Assembly: GCA_020632495.1 (NCBI GenBank)
Contig: JACKFL010000006.1
Location: 1,550,001-1,614,000, forward strand
Length of the DNA stretch: 64,000 nucleotides
Source of the DNA: Candidatus Omnitrophota bacterium
GTDB taxonomy: Bacteria > Omnitrophota > Gorgyraeia > Zapsychrales > Zapsychraceae
Direction of reading: 5' to 3'
Under the pieces are notes generated by a model that saw nothing but the letters and a program-made list of their open reading frames with translations, ran no database searches and was not told the DNA's origin. Position 1 is the stretch's first letter; the number at the start of each line of letters is the position of its first letter. Below are positions 44,271-52,127 of this stretch, piece by piece. Position numbers and translations under genes: made by a program.

Positions 44271-47200
44271 ATGAAAAAGTTTATCGCCATGATGTTAGCA
44301 CTCAGCTTCGCGGCATATCCGATCTCGGTACATGCATCTGACGCCGTTGCACTGTCAGACGCCGAAATGGATGAAATCGCGGCTGGTGAGTGGGTTCTTG
44401 CCAAAGGCGAAGCCCACGGAAAGAAATCGAGCAAGTTCAACATGTTGAAGGTGGAATCTGAATCGCAAGCCAACGTTAAAGCGATCAGCAACGCCAACGC
44501 AGTTGATTCAGCTGTTAACGTCCAAACAAACGTATCAAACGCCGCCGAAGGCGCAATCGACGTTAACCATACTAATGAAGCCACGGCCACCAACTTCGGA
44601 CCGGGCATGGAAACAAAGTCAACAACTGTGGAAGAAACGCTGAGCGTGGACTACTCCACATCAGTTATGGAAGAAAACATGAACGTGACCAGCAGTTCAG
44701 CCAGCTCTTCCGAAACGCACAGTGTGACTTACAACGACATCAACTCAAAGGAAGAAAGCGCATCAGCCAGCAGCAGCTCTACGCTGGACGAAAGTGCTTC
44801 TAACCAAGCTTCTCAAAGCGCCAGCAGCGACCACACGGATACAGCCAGCGATCAGCAACAAAATTCTGCTGAAAGCTCATCCAGCTGGGGCTTGGACGGA
44901 AGCGTATCATACGGAAGCAGCAGCAACGAAGAATCAGCTTCTGATTCAGCTTCTCAATCAGCTTCAGAAAGCGCTTCTCAATCAGCTGCCGACAACGCTC
45001 AGCAGTCTGCTTCAGAAAGCGGTTCTGAGTCTTCTTCTCAAAGTGCTGCCGAAGCTGCCGCGACTCAGGACAGAGACCTCTCTATTTCTGCTTCTGACAC
45101 CGCCAGCTCAAACTCAGAAACAGCTTCAGAAAGCGCTTCTCAATCAGCTGCCGACAACGCTCAGCAGTCTGCTTCAGAAAGCGGTTCTGAATCTTCTTCC
45201 CAAAGTGCTGCCGAAGCTGCCGCTACACAAGACAGAGATCTCTCGATCTCCGCTACTGACAGCGCAAGCGCTAACCAAGAATCAGCTTCAGAAAGCGCTT
45301 CTGAATCTGCTTCTCAATCAGCTGCCGAAAATTCAGCAGCGACTGACCAAGACCTGGATGCCAGCGTTTCCTACAACGCCAGCACCAACGAAGACTCAGC
45401 TTCAGAAAGCGCCGCTGATTCAGCATCACAAAGCGCCGCCGAGTCTGCATCTCAAAGTTCAGCTGAAAACTCAGCTGCAACTGACCAGGACTTGGACATC
45501 GTTGTATCTGACACACAAAGCACTACTGACCAATCTGCGTCAGAAAGCGCTTCTGAGTCAGCTTCTCAATCTTCTTCAGAGTCTTCTGCCTCCGCAGACA
45601 CGGCTACTGACCAAGATGTAGACGCTTCTCTGTCAGCTACGTCCAGCGACACAACATCCAACGCAACTAATTCAACTACTGATTCTGCCAGCTCAGAAAG
45701 CACAGCTGCGCAAACAACCACCACTTCAGACGATGCTTCCAGCAGCGAATGGACCGGTGAGTTCAACGCCAGCGCTTCTGACACAACCAGCAGCAGCACC
45801 TCAGAAGGCGAATCATCAGTTGATAATTCTACAACTGAGAATGCAAGCGGCACTACCGGAAGTACAACTAACCTGACTGGACCGGCTACTTCTGATACGG
45901 AACAAGGAGCTACTACGACTGCTCCGGATCCGGCAGAAACGTCAACCAGCTCATCGCAAAACCAAACAGCTGACGCTGAAGGTTCTGCATCAGGAAGCAC
46001 CACTACCGCAGTTTCTCAGTCTTCAACTGCCGGCGGCGGTTCTGAAACAGCTTCACAATCACAATCACAAGATGACACCGCTTGGGAAGGTCAAGTTTCC
46101 GGCAGCGAATCAGACACTACTGCCGCGACATCCAGCTCAACTTCAGACACGACATCTTCATCTGAAGCGGCTGAGACCGACTCATCTTCTGATTCATCAG
46201 AATCAAGTTCAGAATGGAACGGAAGCGTTGACGCCACATTCGTCGGCAACAACGACTCATCTGCCTCCTCTACTGAGTCTGCTTCTGAAAACGCTGCAGA
46301 CAGCTCCTCCGAATCAGCGTCAGAAAATGCATCATCAACTTCTGACTCTACATGGGACGGCAGCTTGTCAGCTAACAATGATTCATCATCATCAGCTTCT
46401 CAGAACGCTTCAGAAAGCGCTTCTGAATCAGCTGCTGACAGCTCATCTGAGTCTGCGTCTGAAAACGCCTCAGCCAGCTCAACTGAATCATTGGAAGCCG
46501 GCCTGACAGCCAACAACGATTCATCATCAGCTGCTTCTCAAAGTGCTTCAGAAAGCGCTTCTGAATCAGCTTCTGACAGCTCAAGCGCTTCTTCAGAATC
46601 CGCTTGGGGTCTTGATGTCACAGCTAACGACGATGCCGCTTCTTCTTCATCAGAAAGCGCATCCGAATCAGCTTCTGACAGCGCGTCAGAATCAGCCGCC
46701 AGCAGCGCTTCTCAAAGTGCTTCTGAGTCTGCATCTGACAGCTCAAGCGCTTCATCAGAATCCGCTTGGGGTCTTGATGTCACAGCTAACGACGATGCCG
46801 CTTCTTCTTCATCAGAAAGCGCATCTGAATCAGCTTCTGACAGCGCATCTGAATCAGCTTCCAGCAGCGCCTCTCAAAGTGCTTCCGACAGTGCTTCTGA
46901 GTCTGCAGCTGAAAGCGCATCAGCATCAGCTTCAGCATCTGCTGAAGAAAACTTCGACGCATCACTGACAATGAACGATGATGCATCTTCATCTTCGCAA
47001 GCTTCTTCCTCAGCGGAAAGTGACCAAAGCTACGTTGAGACTTCTGAAGCTCAAAACTCAGCTGAAAGCGCGAAATCAGAAACAAGCAACGAAGAAGCTC
47101 AAAGTTCAGCTTCAGAAATGCAAGACAAGTCGATCACCTACGATGATTCTTCTTCAGAAGAATCAGATGAGTCAGTTGACGAATCCGTCATCATCTCAAA

Positions 47201-47438
47201 CACGGTGGACGTAATTGTCGACGCATCCAAGACGATCACCAAAGAAGAAACAACCAAGCAAAGTGTTAAGAACATCTTGGTTATCTCTGGCGCATCTCAG
47301 TCTACTCTGGAAACCATCAGCAACCTGAACGCTGTCGGTTCCGCAGTAAACGTGCAAACGAACGTGACCAATTCATCCGCAGTTCAAGGAAACATCAACC
47401 AATCCAACATTGGTACTGCGATCAACGGTCAGTTCTAA
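44271..47438 (+). CDS. Giant Ser/Ala/Glu-rich secreted protein, putative functional amyloid subunit (FapC-like)
   Basis: A 1055-residue secreted protein without cysteine. A signal peptide (to about residue 22, SVHAS) is followed by the leader-like motif LSDAEMDEIAAG (28-39). Residues about 61-108 form repeat R1 (KAISNANAVDSAVNVQTNVSN) and residues 1005-1055 the matching R2 (ETISNLNAVGSAVNVQTNVTN). Between them lie ~890 residues of Ser/Ala/Glu repeats (SESASQSAADNA type) with about 14 short hydrophobic strands such as TWDGSLSANNDSS, SWGLDGSVSYGSS and AWGLDVTANDDAA. Asn/Gln/Val repeats with variable linkers are the plan of FapC amyloids. GAAGGA lies before the ATG. About 20 N-x-S/T sequons are present. 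Its base composition is lower in GC than the flanks because of the serine codons. Confidence 0.8.
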   Translation: MKKFIAMMLALSFAAYPISVHASDAVALSDAEMDEIAAGEWVLAKGEAHGKKSSKFNMLKVESESQANVKAISNANAVDSAVNVQTNVSNAAEGAIDVNHTNEATATNFGPGMETKSTTVEETLSVDYSTSVMEENMNVTSSSASSSETHSVTYNDINSKEESASASSSSTLDESASNQASQSASSDHTDTASDQQQNSAESSSSWGLDGSVSYGSSSNEESASDSASQSASESASQSAADNAQQSASESGSESSSQSAAEAAATQDRDLSISASDTASSNSETASESASQSAADNAQQSASESGSESSSQSAAEAAATQDRDLSISATDSASANQESASESASESASQSAAENSAATDQDLDASVSYNASTNEDSASESAADSASQSAAESASQSSAENSAATDQDLDIVVSDTQSTTDQSASESASESASQSSSESSASADTATDQDVDASLSATSSDTTSNATNSTTDSASSESTAAQTTTTSDDASSSEWTGEFNASASDTTSSSTSEGESSVDNSTTENASGTTGSTTNLTGPATSDTEQGATTTAPDPAETSTSSSQNQTADAEGSASGSTTTAVSQSSTAGGGSETASQSQSQDDTAWEGQVSGSESDTTAATSSSTSDTTSSSEAAETDSSSDSSESSSEWNGSVDATFVGNNDSSASSTESASENAADSSSESASENASSTSDSTWDGSLSANNDSSSSASQNASESASESAADSSSESASENASASSTESLEAGLTANNDSSSAASQSASESASESASDSSSASSESAWGLDVTANDDAASSSSESASESASDSASESAASSASQSASESASDSSSASSESAWGLDVTANDDAASSSSESASESASDSASESASSSASQSASDSASESAAESASASASASAEENFDASLTMNDDASSSSQASSSAESDQSYVETSEAQNSAESAKSETSNEEAQSSASEMQDKSITYDDSSSEESDESVDESVIISNTVDVIVDASKTITKEETTKQSVKNILVISGASQSTLETISNLNAVGSAVNVQTNVTNSSAVQGNINQSNIGTAINGQF
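44870..47010 (+). repeat. In-frame Ser-rich tandem repeats, partly 162-bp periodic
   Basis: Within the giant gene, GCTTCAGAAAGC blocks start at 44961, 45123 and 45285, an exact 162-base (54-residue) period. A second pair of near-identical 162-base copies starts at 46572 and 46734. Elsewhere the spacing varies (114, 138 bases). Such repeats can expand or contract by slippage or recombination. Confidence 0.85.
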
Positions 47439-47452
47439 TATAGGGTTCTATT

Positions 47453-47481
47453 CGCGGAGGAGGGTTTATCCCTCCTCCGCG
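47453..47481 (+). promoter_or_regulatory. Perfect 12-bp hairpin between the two subunit genes
   Basis: CGCGGAGGAGGG (47453-47464), loop TTTAT, CCCTCCTCCGCG (47470-47481), 15 bases after the giant gene's stop. There is no T-run, so it looks more like an mRNA 3'-end stabilising or attenuating hairpin than a classic terminator. It would let the first gene be made in excess over the downstream genes. Confidence 0.7.
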
Positions 47482-47547
47482 ACTGACCCCTTTGAAGATA
47501 TAAGCAACAACTATAACTGAGCACCCCAACCAAAGGAACATCCTAGA

Positions 47548-48813
47548 ATGAAAAAGCCATTCGCCCTTCTCACATCGGTTGCATTTTTCCTCTCAACCGT
47601 TGCTTCTCCCGCCCTCGCGCAAAGCGCCGTCGTCCTGACGGACGATGAACTCGATCAGATATACGCGGGTGCCTTGAATGGCGGCTTCAACAACTTCCTG
47701 GGGAACTCAGCCAATATCGCGTCCGGAACGAACAACGGATCCATCACGCTGAACGAATCGTCATCATCTATTTTTGTCAACAATGCCAGCGTGCAGGCCC
47801 TTACCGCTCCGACGCCTCCGACATCACCGAATGGACCAGCGTCTCCGACCGGACCGGCATCTCCCACAGGACCGGCCGCTCCCGGAACACCGACAAGCCC
47901 GCTCTCGCCGGCAACCCCGGCAATCCCCGGCATCCCGGCGACACCGGCAAGTCCGGCTGGACCGGCGGCTCCGACAGGCCCAGCGTCTCCCGGAGTACCG
48001 ACAGGACCGGTTGCACCCTCTGGTCCGGCTACACCAGCTTTTCCCACGGGCCCCTTTGCTCCCTCAGGCCCGAACGGCGTGACACCGCCTTCAGGACCGG
48101 CAGCACCAACCGGACCAGCCGCCCCCGGACTTCCGTTCGGACCCACGGCCCCGACAGGCCCTGCCATCCCGACAAGTCCCGCGGCACCGAACGGACCTGC
48201 CGCTCCGGCATCACCGGTTCTGCCAACCGGCGTAATCCCGCCCAGCAGCCCGGTTGGGCCCACGGCTCCGGGATCGCCGACATCACCTTTCTCTCCCGTG
48301 ACACCGACAGTGCCGAGCGCACCGTCAGGACCGGTATCACCGACGACACCGAATTTGCCTACGGCCCCCACAGGACCCGTGGCACCTACGACACCGAATA
48401 CACCGGTAGCGCCCACAGCACCCAGCGCTCCAACAGCGCCTAGTGCCCCGGCCACTCCGACTGCCCCCACAGGACCGACGGCTCCCACAGCACCTTCACC
48501 GGTCGTTCTGGATGTAGTCGGGTTCCAAAGCGCCAGCGGCAATATGCGCGGAGAGCTGACCACGGCGTCATCCGTGACTCCGAACGGCGTGCCCGTAACT
48601 TCTAACAATCTCAACAACGTAGGAACGGTCAACGTCAATTCGGTCCAGGTAAGTGATACCAGCCAGGCCGGATTGCAGTCCCTGGTCAATGTGAATGCCG
48701 CGGGTAGCAGTGTGGACGTCGCCCTGAATATCGTGGTGGTGATCGATTCACAAGTGCAAAACATTAATAATTCCAACGTACTGAATAACCTGTCATCGCT
48801 TCAGGTTCGCTGA
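47548..48813 (+). CDS. Secreted Pro-triplet repeat protein, second putative amyloid subunit
   Basis: A 421-residue secreted protein. A signal peptide ends near SPALAQS; then comes the leader-like motif LTDDELDQIYAG (30-41). Residues about 87-322 form triplets with Pro at nearly every third position (TGPASPTGPAAPGTP type), likely a polyproline-II rod. The C-terminal ~65 residues match R2 of the upstream protein: LQSLVNVNAAGSSVDVALNI aligns with LETISNLNAVGSAVNVQTNV, and both continue to IN-SN. It is probably a minor or nucleating subunit, in the position of FapB/FapC pairs. An AAAGGA site precedes the ATG. The antisense strand is also open but lacks a signal peptide and motifs. Confidence 0.78.
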   Translation: MKKPFALLTSVAFFLSTVASPALAQSAVVLTDDELDQIYAGALNGGFNNFLGNSANIASGTNNGSITLNESSSSIFVNNASVQALTAPTPPTSPNGPASPTGPASPTGPAAPGTPTSPLSPATPAIPGIPATPASPAGPAAPTGPASPGVPTGPVAPSGPATPAFPTGPFAPSGPNGVTPPSGPAAPTGPAAPGLPFGPTAPTGPAIPTSPAAPNGPAAPASPVLPTGVIPPSSPVGPTAPGSPTSPFSPVTPTVPSAPSGPVSPTTPNLPTAPTGPVAPTTPNTPVAPTAPSAPTAPSAPATPTAPTGPTAPTAPSPVVLDVVGFQSASGNMRGELTTASSVTPNGVPVTSNNLNNVGTVNVNSVQVSDTSQAGLQSLVNVNAAGSSVDVALNIVVVIDSQVQNINNSNVLNNLSSLQVR

Positions 48814-48825
48814 GATAGACTTCGC

Positions 48826-48854
48826 TTGCAAAGATGGCGCGTTTGAGATATAGT
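48826..48854 (+). promoter_or_regulatory. Candidate internal promoter of the peptidase and barrel genes
   Basis: TTGCAA (48826-48831), 17-base spacer, TATAGT (48849-48854), ending 11 bases before the ATG of the C39 peptidase gene, which lacks a Shine-Dalgarno site. It would separate expression of the export genes from that of the subunits. Confidence 0.45.
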
Positions 48855-48865
48855 ATGGATCTATT

Positions 48866-49579
48866 ATGGCAGGCATTCGTAAACTATTCCTATCACTGGC
48901 AGTTTCATCTCTCCTGATCACCGGGGCTGCCTCCCCGGTTATGGCCACCACCATTAATGTCGGCGGCCTGCGCTTACACAAAAAAGTATCTACGATGCTG
49001 GAAGTCAAGCATCAGAACATCAGCCGCCAAAGCCGCGACTACACATGCGGCGCGGCCGCCCTGTCCACGCTCCTAAATTACTACCTGGACGACCCTGTCT
49101 CCGAAGAGGAGATTATTCACGAACTCCATAAGCACGTCCCCCGCGAGAAGGCGATCGAACGCGGCGGTTTTACCCTCCTTGATCTCAAGAATTTTGCCCA
49201 AGCCAAGGGCTACAATGTCACCGGCTACCGCATGGACACCGCATTCCTGCGTCAAGTCAAGCAGCCGGTCCTGGTCCGCATCAACCTACGCAACTACAGT
49301 CACTTCGTCATCGTCAAAGGTGTTCTTGCCGACCGGATCTTCATGGCCGATCCGACCGCCGGAAATCTCTCCATGAAGATTCCTCAGTTCGAGAAAATTT
49401 GGACCAACGGCATCGGCCTCATCGTCGAAGACCCCACGGAGGACAAAGTTGCCGAAGGTAAAACATATGCCCTGAAAGTTGACGATGACGATATCATCAT
49501 TTCGGACTACAAACGATTGCGTCAGCTCATCGACAACGGGGCTATCCGGACAGCCATTTATCCGTCGGAGTGGAAATAA
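48866..49579 (+). CDS. fapD: Periplasmic C39 family cysteine peptidase, FapD-like
   Basis: A 237-residue exported peptidase; signal peptide ends near SPVMATT. The C39 catalytic set is complete: Gln55 (oxyanion) and Cys61 in RQSRDYTCGAAALSTLLNYYL (quoted as QSRDYTCGAAALSTLL), His146 in NYSHFVIVKGV and Asp162 in FMADPTAGN. C39 enzymes cut after Gly-Gly or Ala-Gly type leader motifs; FapD is a stand-alone periplasmic C39-like enzyme of Fap operons. Both secreted proteins upstream and the barrel downstream have an LSDxELDxIxAG motif, so they are the likely substrates (inference). Its stop codon overlaps the start of the next gene. Confidence 0.88.
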   Translation: MAGIRKLFLSLAVSSLLITGAASPVMATTINVGGLRLHKKVSTMLEVKHQNISRQSRDYTCGAAALSTLLNYYLDDPVSEEEIIHELHKHVPREKAIERGGFTLLDLKNFAQAKGYNVTGYRMDTAFLRQVKQPVLVRINLRNYSHFVIVKGVLADRIFMADPTAGNLSMKIPQFEKIWTNGIGLIVEDPTEDKVAEGKTYALKVDDDDIIISDYKRLRQLIDNGAIRTAIYPSEWK

Positions 49580-51009
49580 TGATTTTTACCGCAAGCACCC
49601 GTTCCAGATCAGTTCTCAGCCTTTTAACTATCGCATTCATGGTCCTCTCCTATGTCCATCCGGTCGCCGGATTGGCGGCAGAACCGACCATCGACGTGCA
49701 GACTTACAACCAGCTCAAGAAGGAGTTGAAAGCCGAACTGAAGGACGAGTTGTACACGGAAATCCGCGCCGAATTATACGACGAATTCAACACCACCATA
49801 CATGATCTGGTGGCGGATAATATCCGCCGCGAACTCAAGGCCTATATCGCCGGGGAGATTTTGGACAGCCGCCGTGAACAACAGGCGCTCATCAACGGGG
49901 ACCGTCCCCCGCTGATGCCGGGCGAAAAGCTGGATTACGTGGTGCGCCGGACGGTAGCGGAAGTCTTCCGCTCCGAGCAGTGGGACCATTTAGTCAGCGA
50001 CGAAGAACTGGACAAGATCGTAGCGGCCGGCGGAAGCGTGGAACCGGAACTGACCATTAAGGGCGGATACACCAAATCTTCGTCCGCCCTGCAATCCCGC
50101 GCCGGCGGCAGCGCCGCTCCGATGAGCCGTGCCGATTATGAGCTGGCCGGCGGCGAGATCCGTCAAGAGTCCATCGAAAGGACATTACAGTCCAAGGGGA
50201 GCATCCTGCTGCCCAAGGGCACGATCCAGATTGAACCGAGCCTCACCTGGTCGCATTTTTCATCTAACCGTATTAACATTAACGGTTTCAGCATCCTGCC
50301 CGTATTGGTTATCGGTGATATTTCGGTCCAGGAGTCGCGCCGGGACATCTTTATCTCCTCCCTCGCTTTGAAATACGGCGTTCTGGAGAATCTCCAAGCC
50401 GAGGTTAAGGTCCCCTACCGCGGTCAGTTCAACCGGGACACCGTCTCGGAATCTTCGGAAACCACCTCCAGTAACTCCGGCATCGGCGACGTTGAAGTCG
50501 GTGTGAGCCGTCAAATCGCCTGGGCCAACGGCGTCGTTCCCGACGTAATCGCCGCTTTGAACTTTAAAACCAAAACCGGACGCAGCCCTTACGGGACGAC
50601 CATCGGTTTGGGAACCGGGCATTACGCGGTCCGCGGCTCGCTGGTTGCCGCCAAGTCCAGTGACCCGGCGGTTATTTTCGGCAGCCTCAGCTATACCTAC
50701 AATTTCCAAGAGGATGTTGATCTGATCGGTAAAGTTGAGCCCGGAAGCACCATCGGCTACAGCCTGGGTATGGCCATCGCCCTGAGCTATCAGACGGCCA
50801 TCAATTTCTCCTTCGACCACAGCGTCACCGAGAAATTCAAGACAGCCGGCAGGGAAGTTGACGGGTCGTTCCTCAACAGCGCCAACGTCAAAATCGGCGC
50901 CAACTGGTCCATCAATGACAAGTCCTCGGTGGACTTCAGCGTCGCCTTCGGGGTCACGGATGACGCGCCGGATGTGACGGTGGATGTCCGTTTCCCCTTC
51001 ATTTTCTAA
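49579..51009 (+). CDS. fapF: Outer-membrane beta-barrel with coiled-coil plug, FapF-like amyloid exporter
   Basis: A 476-residue outer-membrane protein starting at the ATG that overlaps the peptidase stop (TAATG). After a signal peptide (to about residue 34) comes a charged coiled coil (YNQLKKELKAELKDELYTEI, about 43-105). Then LVSDEELDKIVAAG (138-151) repeats the leader motif of the two secreted proteins. From residue ~198 a barrel begins with RTLQSKGSILLPKGTIQIEP and SSNRININGFSILPVLVIGD, as in FapF-type proteins, and it ends in Phe (VRFPFIF), the usual BAM signal. FapF exports amyloid subunits through a trimeric barrel gated by an N-terminal coiled coil. Confidence 0.85.
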   Translation: MIFTASTRSRSVLSLLTIAFMVLSYVHPVAGLAAEPTIDVQTYNQLKKELKAELKDELYTEIRAELYDEFNTTIHDLVADNIRRELKAYIAGEILDSRREQQALINGDRPPLMPGEKLDYVVRRTVAEVFRSEQWDHLVSDEELDKIVAAGGSVEPELTIKGGYTKSSSALQSRAGGSAAPMSRADYELAGGEIRQESIERTLQSKGSILLPKGTIQIEPSLTWSHFSSNRININGFSILPVLVIGDISVQESRRDIFISSLALKYGVLENLQAEVKVPYRGQFNRDTVSESSETTSSNSGIGDVEVGVSRQIAWANGVVPDVIAALNFKTKTGRSPYGTTIGLGTGHYAVRGSLVAAKSSDPAVIFGSLSYTYNFQEDVDLIGKVEPGSTIGYSLGMAIALSYQTAINFSFDHSVTEKFKTAGREVDGSFLNSANVKIGANWSINDKSSVDFSVAFGVTDDAPDVTVDVRFPFIF

Positions 51010-51128
51010 TTTCTCAAAATCTCTAGAAGTATTTTCCAACCCCCAACGGAAAAAATACGCCCGCGAACCACTACATATGCGGCCTCGACGGGTAGCAGAC
51101 GTCATATATAGTATATTGTGTCCTAGTA

Positions 51129-51151
51129 TGTCACACCTTGTCATGTTGACA
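51129..51151 (+). promoter_or_regulatory. Candidate operator: spaced TGTCA half-sites
   Basis: TGTCA at 51129-51133 and 51139-51143 (one helical turn apart) plus inverted TGACA at 51147-51151 overlap the -35 of the AraC-type regulator gene. They may be an autoregulatory site. Confidence 0.3.
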
Positions 51152-51173
51152 AATAATTTATACCTGGTATAAA
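51146..51173 (+). promoter_or_regulatory. Sigma-70 promoter of the PocR/AraC regulator gene
   Basis: TTGACA (51146-51151), 16-base spacer, TATAAA (51168-51173). Confidence 0.65.
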
Positions 51174-51238
51174 AATAATTGCAAATCGCTCTTCGGGCGG
51201 ATTTCCGCTCGCTAACTTTACAAAGGAAATGGGGTTAT

Positions 51239-52069
51239 ATGAACGACTCATTGCTACAGCACATACAGAAGATCTCTTTGATGAAGCACAACCGCGACCT
51301 CATACACTCCCTCTGCGGACTGGATATCGAAATCCGTCGCATCGATGGAACAGCCATCAATTCCGCAGCCAAAGATATCGCCGTGAAGGAAGAACCCCTC
51401 AGAGCCCCCGGCGAAACGTGCACCTGCAACTCCAAACACGCCAATTGCCAGACCATTGACAGCGACATTCTCGGGAAGATCTATGACACCTACCAACCGC
51501 AAACCTACGTGTGCGCGGCCGGACTGAAAAAAATTGTCATCCCGATTGTCATTAATAACAGCCTCGTGGGCCTCCTGTTCACGGGTGAAAATAAGGACTT
51601 CCGCTTCAACGGTGACCAGCTCTACCAGGTCATCAAGTTGCTCACCAATTTTACCGAATACGTCATCAAGAACGAGCTGACCCCATTGGATGTCAATTTC
51701 TTCCAAAACGGGGAAATTACGCGTCAACGGGAGTTGCTCAACCGGGCCGTCCGTTACATCAAGCAGAACTACCACTGCAATGACCTGACGCTGAAGGAAG
51801 TCTCCACCAACAACGGCATCAGCTATCACTACCTTAGCCGCATTTTCAAGAAAGAACTGGATACCACCTTCGCCCAATTCCGCAATAAAGTTCGCATGGA
51901 AGCCGCCAAGAAAATGCTGAAGAATCGCAGCCTGTCCATTAGCCAGATTTCCTACGCCTGCGGATTCGACGATCCGGCATACTTCTGTAAAGTGTTCAAA
52001 AACACCATGGGAACATCTCCGACCAATTACCGGATGAAAGAGACCTCGGGAAAGCAGCGCCTGACCTAA
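51239..52069 (+). CDS. AraC-family transcription regulator with PocR sensor domain
   Basis: A 276-residue regulator. Residues about 15-155 resemble a PocR domain: GETCTCNSKHANCQT and TYVCAAGLKKIVIPIVINNSLVGLLFTGE (quoted as YVCAAGLKKIVIPI) carry the conserved cysteines and the strand-rich core. Residues about 175-275 are two AraC helix-turn-helix motifs (NDLTLKEVSTNNGISYHYLSRIFKKEL, quoted as LKEVSTNNGISYHYLSRIF, and ISQISYACGFDDPAYFCKVFK). PocR domains sense small metabolites. It starts ~230 bases after the FapF-like gene, on the same strand, so it is a candidate regulator of the amyloid-like locus. The ATG at 51239 has AAAGGA upstream; an upstream frame extension is not supported. Confidence 0.87.
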   Translation: MNDSLLQHIQKISLMKHNRDLIHSLCGLDIEIRRIDGTAINSAAKDIAVKEEPLRAPGETCTCNSKHANCQTIDSDILGKIYDTYQPQTYVCAAGLKKIVIPIVINNSLVGLLFTGENKDFRFNGDQLYQVIKLLTNFTEYVIKNELTPLDVNFFQNGEITRQRELLNRAVRYIKQNYHCNDLTLKEVSTNNGISYHYLSRIFKKELDTTFAQFRNKVRMEAAKKMLKNRSLSISQISYACGFDDPAYFCKVFKNTMGTSPTNYRMKETSGKQRLT

Positions 52070-52127
52070 GAATTTCTCGGCGAATTTCAGTAAACGGTCC
52101 GTGCTTGGCCATCCGCTGAAGTACCGT

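Noticed and set aside
44192..44608. Minus-strand 138-codon frame at the start of the giant gene
   Set aside because: It is antisense to the signal peptide and R1 repeat; no independent support.
44870..47010. Possible CRISPR array or satellite DNA
   Set aside because: Repeats are in frame, encode Ser/Ala/Glu runs, vary at third positions and have no regular spacers.
47655..48776. Minus-strand 373-codon frame with collagen-like Gly-X-Y repeats
   Set aside because: It mirrors the Pro-triplet codons of the plus-strand gene, and it lacks a signal peptide, ribosome-binding site and recognisable ends. The plus frame has all of these.
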